Part shown: positions 45,316-55,609 of the stretch, in pieces | How positions within the stretch are numbered: the stretch's first letter is position 1 | How the letters are laid out: each line of letters begins with the position of its first letter | Origin: Choristoneura fumiferana | Lineage: Eukaryota > Arthropoda > Insecta > Lepidoptera > Tortricidae | Reading direction: 5' to 3' | Length of the DNA stretch: 64,000 nt | NCBI RefSeq assembly: GCF_025370935.1 | Contig: NC_133472.1 | Coordinates: 40,964,448 to 41,028,447 of the forward strand | Translations under genes and position numbers: made by a program | The notes under the pieces: generated by a model | The model's database searches: none | Seen by the model: the letters and a program-made list of their open reading frames with translations, nothing else | Told to the model about the DNA's origin: nothing

Positions 45316-45437
45316 AGGGCTACTACGAAACTCGAAGTTCGTGTCGTGCGGTCCCTCTGACACAATATACTATTTAATACGAGAGCGAGAGGGACGGTAT
45401 GATACGAACTTCGATTTTCGAGTTTCGTAGTAGCCCT
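45316..45437. mobile_element. 122-bp hairpin MITE inside the Harbinger element
   Basis: AGGGCTACTACGAAACTCGA, AGTTCGTGTCGT and GGTCCCTCT are inverted as AGAGGGACGGTATGATACGA, ACTTCGATTTTCGAGTTTCG, TAGTAGCCCT. It is the best-preserved member of the family at 14569-14688. ACAG lies close to both edges and may be the target duplication. Confidence 0.85.
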
Positions 45438-45520
45438 ACAGTCACTTCAACATCATTGTTTGTTATTACGGGATTAATACTGAATGAAACTGAAACTGTT
45501 GAATAAAGATCGCATATAAA

Positions 45521-45838
45521 TTAAATACACGTTAAAAATAATTTAGTAAAAACGAAGATATCACGGCCCCAGACTCTTATGGCAGTTAAGACTTTGATAT
45601 GAGGCGGTATGTGACCACCTCTCGCATCACCTGCCATCTCATTTTTCAACCAATGATCAACTATGAAATTGGCAGTATCACGACTAAATCGGTATTTAGT
45701 TTTAAATTCTTGTTCTGAAAGCTCGAAAGGATTTTTGCGGACTTTGTATAATTTTACATGCCTAACCACCTCCTGTTCTAATTCCTCGAGTTCTTCAAGC
45801 TCTTGCACGACATGCAAATCTTCGACATAATAATCCAT
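45521..45838 (-). pseudogene. PIF/Harbinger transposase (HARBI1-like) N-terminal fragment
   Basis: The 105-codon frame starts MDYYVEDLHVVQELEELEEL, an acidic leader, then VRKNPFELSEQEFKTKYRFS, RDTANFIVDHWLKNEMAG and HIPPHIKVLTAIRVWGR. The 'F..KYR.S...A..I...L...' and 'I....KVL.ALR' blocks are the N-terminal domain of Harbinger transposases, which lies before the DDE nuclease. Full-length proteins run about 350-400 residues; everything after the 'LTAIR' helix is replaced by FVFTKLFLTCI and a stop. A splice donor just after WGR cannot be excluded, but the ~650 bp to the element end holds no DDE-like frame. It is probably a deletion derivative that still binds, at most, element ends or partners. 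Confidence 0.75.
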
Positions 45839-46138
45839 GCTATACTATGCTATTTGCATGCAAAAATAGTGGTAAGGTAAATAAATTTACTACAATGAAT
45901 TTCAAATAAATCCACAGGCAAACCACAACCATCAATCGAAACAGAAAAGTTAGGTTACTCCAATATTACTCCATCGTTAAACTAGGCATCACCAAGGATT
46001 AAGTTTTAGTCCGAGACTAAGCCTGGATTAGCTTACTCTTTCCTTACTTCTTGTTTATTAATACTGACTTTTACTAATCTCAAGTTCAACCTCGAATTAA
46101 AGTTAAACCTACTCTACTCCACGTTTATTAATAAGGCT

Positions 46139-46189
46139 GCATATGTACATACTTTATAAAATGCTTACGAAAACAAAATGTTACCACCA
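46139..46189. other. Short unassigned spacer
   Basis: No feature is seen between the Harbinger end and the degenerate Helitron. Confidence 0.3.
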
Positions 46190-46459
46190 TTTTTAGGAAC
46201 TCCCTCGGAAATTTTTTGGTTCAACCCAGAATTTTGAACGCAATATCAATGGAATAAAAAAAGCTGGAAGTTTGGGTTAACACTTAGGTAGTATCGCAAA
46301 ATCCCTAAATATCAACCTTTTACTTTAGGTTTAGAAACATGAAATTCGGCGCAAGTCTTTTTATTAAACATATGATGGGTATTCTCACGGGTTTTTTTGT
46401 GAAATCCCGAAATTTCAATTCAATCGCTAAACGTCGTTTACGCGTGCCTGGGTAAAGCA
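46190..46459 (+). mobile_element. Very degenerate Lep1-like Helitron 3' portion
   Basis: CATATGATGGGTATTCTCAC, GTGAAATCCCGAAATTTCAA, TTCAATCGCTAAACGTCGTT and TACGCGTGCCTGGGTAAAGC follow the order of the 3' half of the family. Internal duplication of the 'GGTTTAACCC'-type block makes boundaries vague. Confidence 0.5.
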
Positions 46460-47540
46460 TTATAATATGTAGGTATTGTGGTTTAAAATGGCCGGAAAAC
46501 ACGTTGCTGCCTAAAGAACTTGTGTGAGGGGATGAAAACCACATGAGTGAACTTGTAAACAAAGCGTCACTTGAATATGTGACTGTGGGGGTAGATAGGA
46601 ATCTGGTTAGTGTTACGGATGTCTCAAAATATTACGTCAGTCTCATGTAAACTTGTACCGCAAAAAACTAAGAGCTTCGTAGGTTTGCCTGCTTTTAACT
46701 AAGTAATATACTAATTACGGTGTCGAAATGTCACAATTTTAGATGAGGCAGTTAGGTCAAATACCATCTGACAACTTTGCCTTCTGTTCGCCATTTTGCC
46801 CGTAGAAGTTTTGAAAGAAAGAAAGAAAATAATTTGTTTATAACAGTGACCCATCAGGTTAGAAAAATACATAGTTGCCGTTATAAAAAGGTTCCGACTC
46901 AGAATATCGCTGGTCATAATGATAATGTTTTGGTGATAATGTAGCGCGTATTTTTGTATAAACAAAAAAGGTCTGACGTTGATTGTAATGCATTTTAAGT
47001 TTCAACTGTATTGTAATTCATTTTTGAATTTTTTTGGTAGCAATTTATTGGAGACAGTAACTAGACATGGATGGAAAAGTAGCGGATCTGTGATAGCTGT
47101 CACATAAGTTGCATTAGCAAGTGTGATGTTTTGAATAAAAAAATAAGTATTAGTGATCATGTAGGTAGTTATACAAAGCGTGCTATGTAGGAAAAAAGTC
47201 GCAAAATTTTACTGAAACGAATGAAAGCATGGTTATTAGAGCCTTTACTAATTATACTTAAAGTTTTGTGGTTATAACGAACGTGGGTACACGCTGTATA
47301 CTAATATTACATTGTGCAATTGGCTGATGAAACCTTTTCTATCGATTGGGGGATAACCATCAGCCTATTTCCACCTTACATCACATGAACTTCACGATTA
47401 ACAGGGTAATTTTATTGGTACGCAACATTTTTTGACTTTAGTATACCATCTTATACATATATTATAATGTACGAGAAGTACGAGTACGAGTATAAATATG
47501 TTCGAAATTCTTTTCGGAATTAGTAAATTTTTCGCGATCG
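46460..47540. other. Unrecognised AT-rich sequence
   Basis: No gene or repeat boundary is found. Frames at 46320-46562 and 46711-46965 show no family resemblance. Confidence 0.35.
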
Positions 47541-47790
47541 TTTTTTTTTATTCGACTGGATGGAAAACGAACAATTGGGTCTCCTGATGGTAACACCAGG
47601 GATATTGCAGATGCGTTGCCAACCTAAAGGCCTAAGATGGGATACCTCAAGTGCCAGTAATTTCACCGGCTGTCTTACTTTCCACGCCGAAACACAACAG
47701 TGCAAGCACTGCTGCTTTGCGGCAGGATTAGCGAGCAAGATGGTGGTAGCAATCCGGGCGGACCTTGCACAAGGTCCTGCCACCTAACTA
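47541..47790 (+). repeat. Family E repeat, copy 2
   Basis: It is near-identical in order to 39716-39975 and extends further to GCACAAGGTCCTGCCACCTA. A short deletion removes the ATCACCGCCCATAGACACC block between 'GATGGTAA' and 'CACCAGGG'. Confidence 0.75.
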
Positions 47791-48140
47791 ACTTAGAACT
47801 AAGTACATACCTATGTTTAAAAAAATTAAGAAAAATTGCGCTTATCAACTATCTTTTAAACCGTTGATGACAAAATTTGCTTTTAAAAGGCAAAGTAGTC
47901 ACGTTAACATTACACGGAAATTTTCTTAGTTAAGCATATTTAACTTTTGAGTTCCATAAAGTAAAGAAACATAAACTGTAAAGCTTTATTGCCAAGCTTT
48001 TCAAAAGAAAATGTTCGCGTACAATTTCTAAGTCGTTTAAAACTGGGCCTGTAATTCCCGTCAATAATGCCAACGTTTTTCTTTTCTGTATTCATTCTTT
48101 TGTTTTTAAGTCTGTTTACCAACCGACTAATTGATGTGCT
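47791..48140. other. Unrecognised sequence
   Basis: Nothing can be supported. Confidence 0.35.
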
Positions 48141-48376
48141 TATACTTCGTTTTCATTAGCATTAGAAAAAGGGTCAACAATCTTGACGAGTCTTTTTATT
48201 GAAAAACGTTAAAAAACCAGTAACTATGACTTATGATACCAAAAGCATGTTATAATGATCATATGTCCTTGCTAGTTGTTACTATTTGCTGTGACTTATG
48301 TTTCAAAAGTGTTTTTCAATAAAAAGACACGTCAAGATCGCTTACCTTCTTTCTAATGCTAAAAAAACGAAGTATA
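48141..48376. mobile_element. MITE with TATACTTCGTTTT termini, copy 2
   Basis: The left end TATACTTCGTTTTCATTAGC, ATTAGAAAAAGGGTC, CAATCTTGACGAGTCTTTTT and ATTGAAAAAC is inverted at the right end. It is a complete version of 1286-1507 in the opposite orientation. TA at the outer edges may be the target. Confidence 0.8.
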
Positions 48377-48454
48377 GTTGCGGCGATGTTGCGAAACTTC
48401 ATTCGAACTAATCGAACTGTGGTTTTCGGTTCTTTCGATGCTTGACGACGAATT

Positions 48455-49001
48455 AGTTTGAGGCCCCGGGTTCGATCCGCGGTTGCGACAGATATTTGTG
48501 TAAAAATATGAAGTTTGTTCTCGAGGCGTGGGTGTTTAATTATAACTAATTATGTATTTAAGTATGCATTTATTTATCTTATCTATATTAGTATGTTTAT
48601 CAGTGGCCTAGTTGAGTTAGTCCTTAATAAGGTAGAGGCGATTTAGCGACCACATGCATTGATCTGGAAATTCAACCTTATTGTTTTAGTAATAAGTTAC
48701 AATATTCATTGTAATTATTGAAAATACTACTTAGTTTTAAAAATATACTTTGCCAAGGATGTATTCGATAGCTGCTTTTGATTCTGTGGTAGTATGCTTC
48801 AATGAATGGGGCCTTATTAAGGGTTAATAAACTGGTGAGCAAAAATTTCATCATAAATATCTGAACACGACTATATTTGTTAAGCGTAGAAGCGTGTTCA
48901 GATATTTATGATCAAATTTTTGCTCACAACTTTATGAACTCGACTGTACAAGCTTTGCTTAGTTTGGGACTAGGTCAATTGGTGTCAAGTGTCCCATGGT
49001 A
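48455..49001 (+). mobile_element. tRNA-derived SINE split by an insertion
   Basis: TTTGAGGCCCCGGGTTCGAT (B box region) and GACAGATATTTGTGTAAAAA match the SINE at 44263. After TATCAGTGGCCTAG near 48613 the match stops and resumes at TACAAGCTTTGCTTAGTTTG (48947), ending GTCAAGTGTCCCATG. The 5' tRNA part is truncated. The intervening ~330 bp contains the hairpin at 48835-48928. Confidence 0.75.
48835..48928. mobile_element. Hairpin MITE arm pair inside the SINE
   Basis: GTGAGCAAAAATTTCATCAT and AAATATCTGAACACG are inverted as CGTGTTCAGATATTTATGAT, CAAATTTTTGCTCAC around a short loop. The CATAAATATCTGAACACGACT phrase resembles the inner end of the CAGTCACGTC MITEs at 29511 and 32552, and the insertion ends at a GACTGTA, as expected for a TA-targeting relative. 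Confidence 0.7.
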
Positions 49002-49177
49002 TTTTGTTTTTTTTATTTTTATTTAAGTATGCTTTTCGGTTGCCTAGCTGTTGAAGTGGCAATAGAAACACAATATTCGGTATGTACGAGTATAAATTTG
49101 AATTACGAGTATTTATCTATTATTACAGTTGAGATTCAGCACTGTGGAGATGAATTTACAGTGTAGCTACTTTGATA

Positions 49178-49217
49178 GGGTTCCGTTTGTTACCCTTCGG
49201 GTACGGAACCGTAAAAA
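49178..49217 (+). repeat. Family A tail fragment
   Basis: ATAGGGTTCCGTTTGTTACC, CTTCGGGTACGGAACCGTAA is the 3' tail of family A without the rest. Confidence 0.6.
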
Positions 49218-49492
49218 CTACGAACATGTCAAATTTGTATGCGTTGTGTAATTTTGCGTAGTTCTTAATAACAGGCTTCGATAGCAATTAAAGTCACACA
49301 CCACTGGCTCCCCCTTCGAGGGCTGGTAAACAGGATTGTGGGCACGACACATTCGCATATTTTATTTCGATTCGAATGACGTACAAAACACATTCGGCTC
49401 AAAGCCCCCGCACTTTGAGCCACTTGTGGCGACCACATTAGAACGACTAGCGGCCGAAATAAGTTGCGGACGCGTTTCTCCATACATCTGTG
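49218..49492. other. Unrecognised, moderately GC-rich sequence
   Basis: Several overlapping short frames on both strands are open here, as expected of GC-rich spacer. None resembles a known protein. Confidence 0.35.
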
Positions 49493-49625
49493 CCCTTAGT
49501 GTAAGTTTTCGGTTACAAAATACATCTCGATCGCGTGCGCGTAAAAATCTCAATTTGTATGGAACTTGAGATTTTACGCGAACGCGATCGAGACGTATTT
49601 TGTAACGGAAAACTTACACTAGGGG
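49493..49625. mobile_element. Foldback MITE, copy 2 (short hairpin form)
   Basis: CCCTTAGTGTAAGTTTTCGG, TTACAAAATACATCTCGATC and GCGTAAAAATCTCAA pair almost perfectly with the downstream half, leaving a loop of roughly 15 nt. It has the same arms as 860-1031, which has a longer loop. Confidence 0.85.
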
Positions 49626-49792
49626 TACTTGTAGTATAGCATCGGAGCACACCGAGCGTTTAGTGGCTGCTCTAAGCCACAAGCTGCGGGAGTCGACCGC
49701 TCTCCTTACCTTATGGCCACGTTTTGTCGTTCGACTTGCGCGTACACATGGCCATAGTCGCCAATGTTTTCTAGCCGCAAGATTATATAAAA
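49626..49792. other. Unrecognised GC-rich spacer
   Basis: Nothing is recognised. The frames at 49614-49844 and 49663-49881 run into the next repeat. Confidence 0.3.
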
Positions 49793-50837
49793 TAAAATCG
49801 GTCAAGTGCGAGTGCGAGCGACTCGCGCATGAAGGGTTCCGCACCTCCTTACAATGTTTAAAAAAACAAATAGATCAGTAATAATTTTTTGTAAAAAAAT
49901 CTAATGCAAGCTTTTTTGTTGGCGGTACTTTTTGCCCCTGGTTACCAAATTAGGTAGTCGTCAAGACGAATCAAATGAGACCAAAATCGATGCGGTCGTC
50001 TCGTTTTATTACAGAGTTCCTATGGCTAACATCTAACTTCACCATCAGATCAGCTCTACGTCATAATAATATTGCATTAATTGTCATTGGATTTATACAT
50101 GCATGCAAAATTTCAGCTCAATCAGTTAAAGATATCCACTTCAAATTTTAATATTTTATTTAAATTATTTAATTCCACCTGAGCAAACATAATTAGTTAC
50201 ATTACATTACAAGTTAATAAAAACATATCACCTAAATGTAAGCACTAGGTGCAAGTATTTTGAGTAAAGAACAATTTTAAATTCTCATCGTTAATTCGGC
50301 CGAACGGCGCGTACTTATTATGAATTAGTGAATAAAATATCTTAACCTGATTTTAAATTTTGACCTTGTAAATAAATAAATAGTGTGTTACTTAGTATGA
50401 ATTATAACGGACATTTTTTAGTGTAAAAAACATTAAATACAGCGGCTGTGAGTGTTTTATTGAAGTTGGCTTTTGTGAAGTGTGTGCAGTGTGTGTCGGA
50501 GGTTTGTGGATCATAAATTGTTATTTAGTCTTAATGCTGAACAAAAAAACCACGGTCTTAGAGACAATTTTTATAAATATCGAAGGTTTTATAAAATAGC
50601 ACTTATAAAATCGCAAATTAATAAGTAGTTTAACATTAAACAACATACGCCACGTCACGGGCGTTGCCCCTAGCAACGGCCGTCATCTTGGCAGCCTAGC
50701 AATCAAAAACCGCTGAATGAAACACGTTTCTTGTATGACGACCCCTTTAGTTTGTCACTTTATTTTATTTTTAGTATTTGTTTTTGTTGCGGCCACTGTA
50801 ATACATACCTAATCTGTGAAAATTTCAAGTGCCTGTG

Positions 50838-50869
<32 letters not shown>

Positions 50870-50925
50870 CAGAGTCTCAGTAATAGGGTTCCGTTGGCAC
50901 CCTTTGGGTACGAAACCCTAAAAAG
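49793..50925 (+). repeat. Family A repeat, longest copy (~1.1 kb)
   Basis: The head is AAAATCGGTCAAGTGCGAGT with GACTCGCGCATGAAGGGTTC. The middle blocks CCTTGTAAATAAATAAATAG, TTTATTGAAGTTGGCTT, GAGGTTTGTGGATCATAAAT and ATGAAACACGTTTCTTGTAT follow, then TTTATTTTTAGTATTTG, GACAGACGGACAGACAGACA and the tail GGGTACGAAACCCTAAAAAG. No coding frame spans it. This copy defines the family and gives the empty site for the MITE at 40361. Confidence 0.75.
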
Positions 50926-51195
50926 GAAAACAGAGGAAAACGGCCAAAGACTTAGTTAGTTTTTATGTAAAAATTAGTTAAATAGGTCAAGATTTGATGA
51001 AGAAATCAGGGGACTACGTAACACGTAACGTTGATTTTACGTATTTTTAATAGATAGGTATTTTCGCTCTAAGCTGCAGTTGTCTATCGCGCTCTGCGGG
51101 GGGAGGCTGGAGGTTGAGACGACAGCAATAGATTTTACAAATACTTACCTATTTTTAATTCCCTCGCCCTTAGGGTTTCCTATTAAGATTTTTTA
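50926..51195. other. Unrecognised sequence
   Basis: There is no gene or repeat boundary. Confidence 0.3.
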
Positions 51196-51275
51196 TATTA
51201 GAGGGGGCAAACGAGCACGCGGATCACCTGATGGGAAGCAATCACCGCCTTCCATGGACACCTGTCAGCACGAGG
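51196..51275 (+). repeat. Family E-like head fragment
   Basis: TATTAGAGGGGGCAAACGAG, CACGCGGATCACCTGATGGG, AAGCAATCACCGCCTTCCAT and GGACACCTGTCAGCACGAGG match the opening of a widespread lepidopteran repeat related to 39716-39975. Only the head remains. Confidence 0.6.
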
Positions 51276-51845
51276 GGTATCAAAATTTTTCGGGAAAAAA
51301 AAGTATCCTGTATGTTATTCCTGCTATGCATATACCAAATTTCGTCTAATAAATCCGTCCCGCAGTTTAAAGAGTGATAAACATACCTGCATTCTTTCAA
51401 ACCTATTCATTTAATGATATTAGTACAAAAGTAAACTAGTTAACAAAACTCGAATATTTCAAGTCACAAAGTCACATTTTTTGTATCGGTCGTTCAATGT
51501 ACTATTGTTCATTCGTATTGTTTTAGCACATGTGCCATTTCGGTCACTTTCTTGGCGATGACATATGGCAAAAGTTGAGGGTAAAACCTTCTAAGAAAGG
51601 CTACCATTTTTTATACGTCGTCTTACTCTTTTGTTAATTTGCCGCTAGCTGTGTTTTTGATGGAATAATATGGTGTCAGAGTCATGTTGGATTCACCCCA
51701 TGAATGAATGCCTTTCAAATAACTGTGTCCCCGTAGGTCTGTGATTGGAAATCCGTACCAATAGTAATAATAAAACTCTTAAAAGGTTATTCAATCAAAC
51801 TAACCTGACCACCTGTTGAAATATTTACGATTAATCGTACAATAT
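51276..51845. other. Unrecognised sequence
   Basis: Nothing can be supported. Confidence 0.35.
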
Positions 51846-52190
51846 CTTATTACAAGCTTTTATTTAGTTTCACCTGTCCCGTTGTCTGTCTGTCTGTCTG
51901 TAGTCAAATCTTGCAAGTTCAATTCGACCAACTTCCAGTAGTCGGATTGACTTGAAATTTGGCAAACTCATGTAAATCACGTGACAATACAATAATCTAG
52001 TAATGACATCCTGGTAGTTCAGCCAGGATCGTCTCCGCAGGACGGAACTCTACAACGGTATGCAAATGTAGTTTGGGTGACAATGAAAAAGTACAATCAA
52101 CAAAAAGTACAGTCAGCAAAAAAACTTTAAATTTTTTAATACAAGCTTTTTTTGCTGACTGTACTTAAAAATGTAATTTGCATGGTAAGG
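51846..52190 (+). repeat. Family C repeat with terminal hairpin
   Basis: TTACAAGCTTTTATTTAGTT, (TCTG)n, GTCAAATCTTGCAAGTTCAA, GTCGGATTGACTTGAAATTT and GGATCGTCTCCGCAGGACGG define a dispersed family also at 54838-55110 and 56986-57306. At its end, 52105-52166 is a hairpin (AAAGTACAGTCAGCAAAAAA with its inverse) that reads like a short MITE. Confidence 0.7.
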
Positions 52191-52219
52191 TTATTTTTAA
52201 GTGTCTCTTTTATTGTTTA

Positions 52220-52693
52220 CTAGAGTTTACCCGCGGCTTCGCACGCGTAAACTATTCGATCTGGTATTTACTATTGAAATTCCGGGATTTTGCAAAATTC
52301 CCCTTGGAATTCCCAAAATTTATGTCGTGGTCTTCATTGAGGTTGTGTTAAGAACAACTGTCCACAATTTCAAGACTAAGCCCAGCGGTTGAAATTTCAA
52401 GATTTTATCCCTATCCCGTGGGAGTATCGGGATAAAAAGTAGCTTATGTTTTATTCCAAACGTCCAGCTATCTACATACCAAATTTCATGACTAATCCCA
52501 GCGGTTGTTATTTAGAGATTTTATAACTATCCCGTGAGAATATCGGGATAAAAACAGGTTTATTATAAACTAACATTTTGCCAAATTTCATCCAAATCCG
52601 TCCAGCAGTTTCAGCGTGAAGAAGTGACAAACATACTCACTCACTCACTCACTCACTCACTCACAAACTTTCACATTTATAATATTAGTAGGA
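52220..52693 (-). mobile_element. Complete Lep1-like Helitron
   Basis: On the minus strand TCCTACTAATATTATAAATG follows A at one end and ...GCGAAGCCGCGGGTAAACTC, TAG precedes T at the other. It contains an (ACTC)n microsatellite at 52635-52664, two ATCGGGATAAAA-type units and CCAAGGGGAATTTTGC. At 474 bp it is the longest complete member in the window. The 63-codon frame across its 3' end is not a gene. Confidence 0.88.
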
Positions 52694-53556
52694 TACTAGG
52701 ATGACAAGCACCGGGCAAAGTTATTATCTAAACTTCATTATTTATCACATTGTCCGGAGCGCAATTTGATTAGGTATAACTGATTCTTGGCTAGCTGAAA
52801 TCTGATTCATTCAATCGGAAAGTTAGGTACGACGACGACCGCAGCGAGGAGGAGCGTGTTAGGTTCAACCTTAGAGTATATATGAGCTTGCTTATGTGTG
52901 TGTCTGTGTGTGTGTGTGTGTATAAGGGTTCAACTGTGACCAAAACAAGAATAGAATTCTACCATTAAGATAACTTACTTTACAGAGTTTGATAGATGTT
53001 TATAGATTCATTAAATTTTACGTTAAAATAAAAAAATAGTAATGAGACATGTTTTTTATTAATTACTTTGCCCAATAGTGGATAGACATTATGAATAATG
53101 ACCGGGCAGTGTAATTAATTGAATAGTTTTTATCAAAATGCTATCTCATATTGGTTTTTTAATAATGCCAGGGCATTATGAAAAATGGCCGATTTTCACT
53201 TGGTCCACAACATATATAATAGATACCGCAAGACTCGTTGTGGATCCCTCCAGAAGGAGGCATATTATTTAGCATCAATTGTGTCAAAATTGCAGTAGTT
53301 GAACACACTCCTACCTGGAAAGAAAGAAAAAAACATTTAGTCGTGATAAACTAGAGTTAACAACTAGAAAAAAACGACACAAATTACACGACACAGTTAC
53401 AAATGCGATGTCATCCACATACGCATATGTTAATTGGACATGGGCCCAGTGTCCATTCATGGGAAAGAGGGATATACCTACTGTCTGCTTATCAAGTATA
53501 TACATGGTATATAATCACTATTTTAAAAAAAGCTGGTACTTCAAAATTTATACTCA
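52694..53556. other. Unrecognised sequence with a GT microsatellite
   Basis: (GT)n with one interruption lies at 52895-52922. No gene or other bounded repeat is seen. Confidence 0.4.
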
Positions 53557-54206
53557 TTTTTAGGGTTCCTTAGCCAAAATGGCAAAAATGGAACCCTTAT
53601 AGTTTCGCCATGTCTGTATGTCTGTCTGTCCGTCCGCGGCTTTGCTCGGGGATTATCAATGCTAGAAAGCTGTTATTTTTCACGAATATATATGTAAACT
53701 ATGCTGACAAAATGGTACAATAAAAAAAAATTTTTTTTAGAGTACCTCCCATAGACGTAAAGTGGGGGTGTTTTTTTCTCATCCAACCTTGTAGCGTGGG
53801 GTATCGTTAGATAGTTCTTTTAAAACCATTACGGGGTTGCTAAAACGATTTTTCGATTCAGTGATTTGTTTGCAAAATATTCAACTTTACAGTGCAAATT
53901 TTCATTAAAATCGAGCGTCCCCCCCCCTCCCTCTAAAATCTAAAACCGGTGGGTGGGAAATTTCGAAAAAATTCGGGATGGTAGTAAGTATATCAAACTT
54001 ACAAGGAAAACTACAACGGCTTAGTTTGCTTGAGAATTATAAGTAGTTTAAATGACTAAATAGCAGCCTAAGGTATAAAATATACCTAAACTTGGAATAT
54101 TCCGTACAAAATACGAAATCCTTTGAAAAATATTACTTATTTTTTTGTAATGGCTACGGAACCCTATTTCGGGCGTGTCCGACACGCTCTTGGCCGGTTT
54201 TTTTTT
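53557..54206 (-). repeat. Family B repeat, minus-strand copy
   Basis: On the minus strand it runs AAAAACCGGCCAAGAGCGTG, TCGGACACGCCCGAAATAGG, ..., a C/G homopolymer with CCTCCCTCTAAAATC, ..., CGGACGGACAGACAGACAT and AACTATAAGGGTTCC, ending ...GGAACCCTAAAAA. It matches 55610-56256 over its whole length in the opposite orientation. It is related in head and tail, not in middle, to family A. Confidence 0.8.
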
Positions 54207-54837
54207 CTGAGTGACTTTATGAATATTATTCAAGGGTCAATTTTGTTGAAGTATAGATTTGAGTTACGAGATTTTTTCAAAGTACCTAGTGACGATATGA
54301 GCAAACGTACTAAGAGGTACATACGAGTATAGTGGTGTATTCTTGAAGTGGTCGCATGTCATTGACCTTTACGGACTGTGATTTAACTTCGAACTAGTGA
54401 TGGCCATCAAAACTCAATGGCTCTGTAGGGCTGTGTTGCGTGGTGGTATCACACCTCTCAATAAAATCCTTTTGAATGATTTGACAGCAAAATATATTTA
54501 TTTTGAGGGAGTGAAAACAATATGACGATAATTTTAATCGATTAACTGTTATTCAGTAGATACAAATGGAAAATTGTCCTCATAAATTGACTATTTTCAA
54601 TTCGGACCAAAATGAATTTTGTCAAAATGTAACTGTGCTGAAATATATTTAGAATCAAATTGCTTTATAATATATATTTTTCCTGAGTCTACTTAAATAG
54701 ACAAGATTCCATTTTAGACAATATTCAGGATGAACTTAACAGTTTTCCTTGTTGTTGTATTTTAAGTTGTCATTTTTCTGCTTGGACGTATAATTTCGAG
54801 GTGTCGATTTTCAAGTTGTACTCAATGACAGAATCTT
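54207..54837. other. Unrecognised sequence
   Basis: No gene or repeat boundary is seen. Confidence 0.35.
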
Positions 54838-55110
54838 TTTATTACAAGCTTTTATTTAACTTGTAATGTATGTACCTATTCTACCTTTGTATGTGCGGGT
54901 CAATCTTGTAATAACTTGCATTCAACTTTAACAATTTGACTCACTTCCCAAGGTCGTATTGACTTAAAATTTGGCAATAAGTAATTTGCAGCAACATCGT
55001 GGTAATCTGGCCGGGATCGTATGCAGGTTAGAACTCTTCAACGGATAGGGGCATTGACTTGAAATTTGGTATGGAAATGTAGTTTGTATTAAATACTATG
55101 CAAGTACCTA
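54838..55110 (+). repeat. Family C repeat
   Basis: TTACAAGCTTTTATTTAACT, TGTGCGGGTCAATCTTGTAA, CGTATTGACTTAAAATTTGG, TCTGGCCGGGATCGTATGCA and TTGACTTGAAATTTGGTATG match the same order as 51846-52190. Confidence 0.7.
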
Positions 55111-55609
55111 TTGCAGTAAGAAAAAAAGCTTGTTTTAAAAATGACATTTTAAAAAAAATCGTTTGCTTATTTCGTTACTAAGAGGTTCGTTATCTTAATA
55201 ACTAAACGAGGCAGCCCTGTCTCACAGATGTCATGTCCTCTTAGACGTCGTCAGTTTTACAACCGACCTTTTTTTCTGAATGGTCACTTGTTTAGATCCC
55301 GTGTCTTCGAGATTTGTGTGGTCCTCGAGGAGTAGTGATATGGTTTAGTTCATTTCTTGACGTCGTCAATACCTACTTACTACGATTTCAGTGCCTTCAT
55401 TCCAGCACGGTGCGGGTAACACTTGATGCACCGTTTCGTTTTACACAAAAAAAGTTGCTGCGGTCTAAACATATGGAAGTATATTTCAGTTGTAGCCTGC
55501 ATATGACTGGCGTAAAATATTTGAAAATAAAGAACTATGTTATACAAAATAAATTTAACCTATCAGATTTTTTATGATCAATTAATAAAATTCAAAGCAC
55601 AATTAAGGG
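55111..55609. other. Unrecognised sequence
   Basis: An 87-codon frame (55314-55577) shows no family resemblance. Nothing else is seen. Confidence 0.35.

Larger units (their letters stand above)
44871..46138 (-). mobile_element. PIF/Harbinger-like non-autonomous element
   Basis: The terminal 14 bp AGCCTTATTAATAA (44871-44884) is exactly inverted at 46125-46138. Subterminal TTATTAATAA and CTACTCC/GGAGTA motifs recur inside both ends. It encloses the N-terminal transposase piece at 45521-45838 on the minus strand and a MITE at 45316-45437. No clean 3-bp target duplication is visible, so the superfamily rests on the protein fragment. Confidence 0.75.

Noticed and set aside
44871..46138. A 3-bp target duplication for the Harbinger element
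   Set aside because: The three bases on either side of the inverted ends do not match, so it was not claimed.
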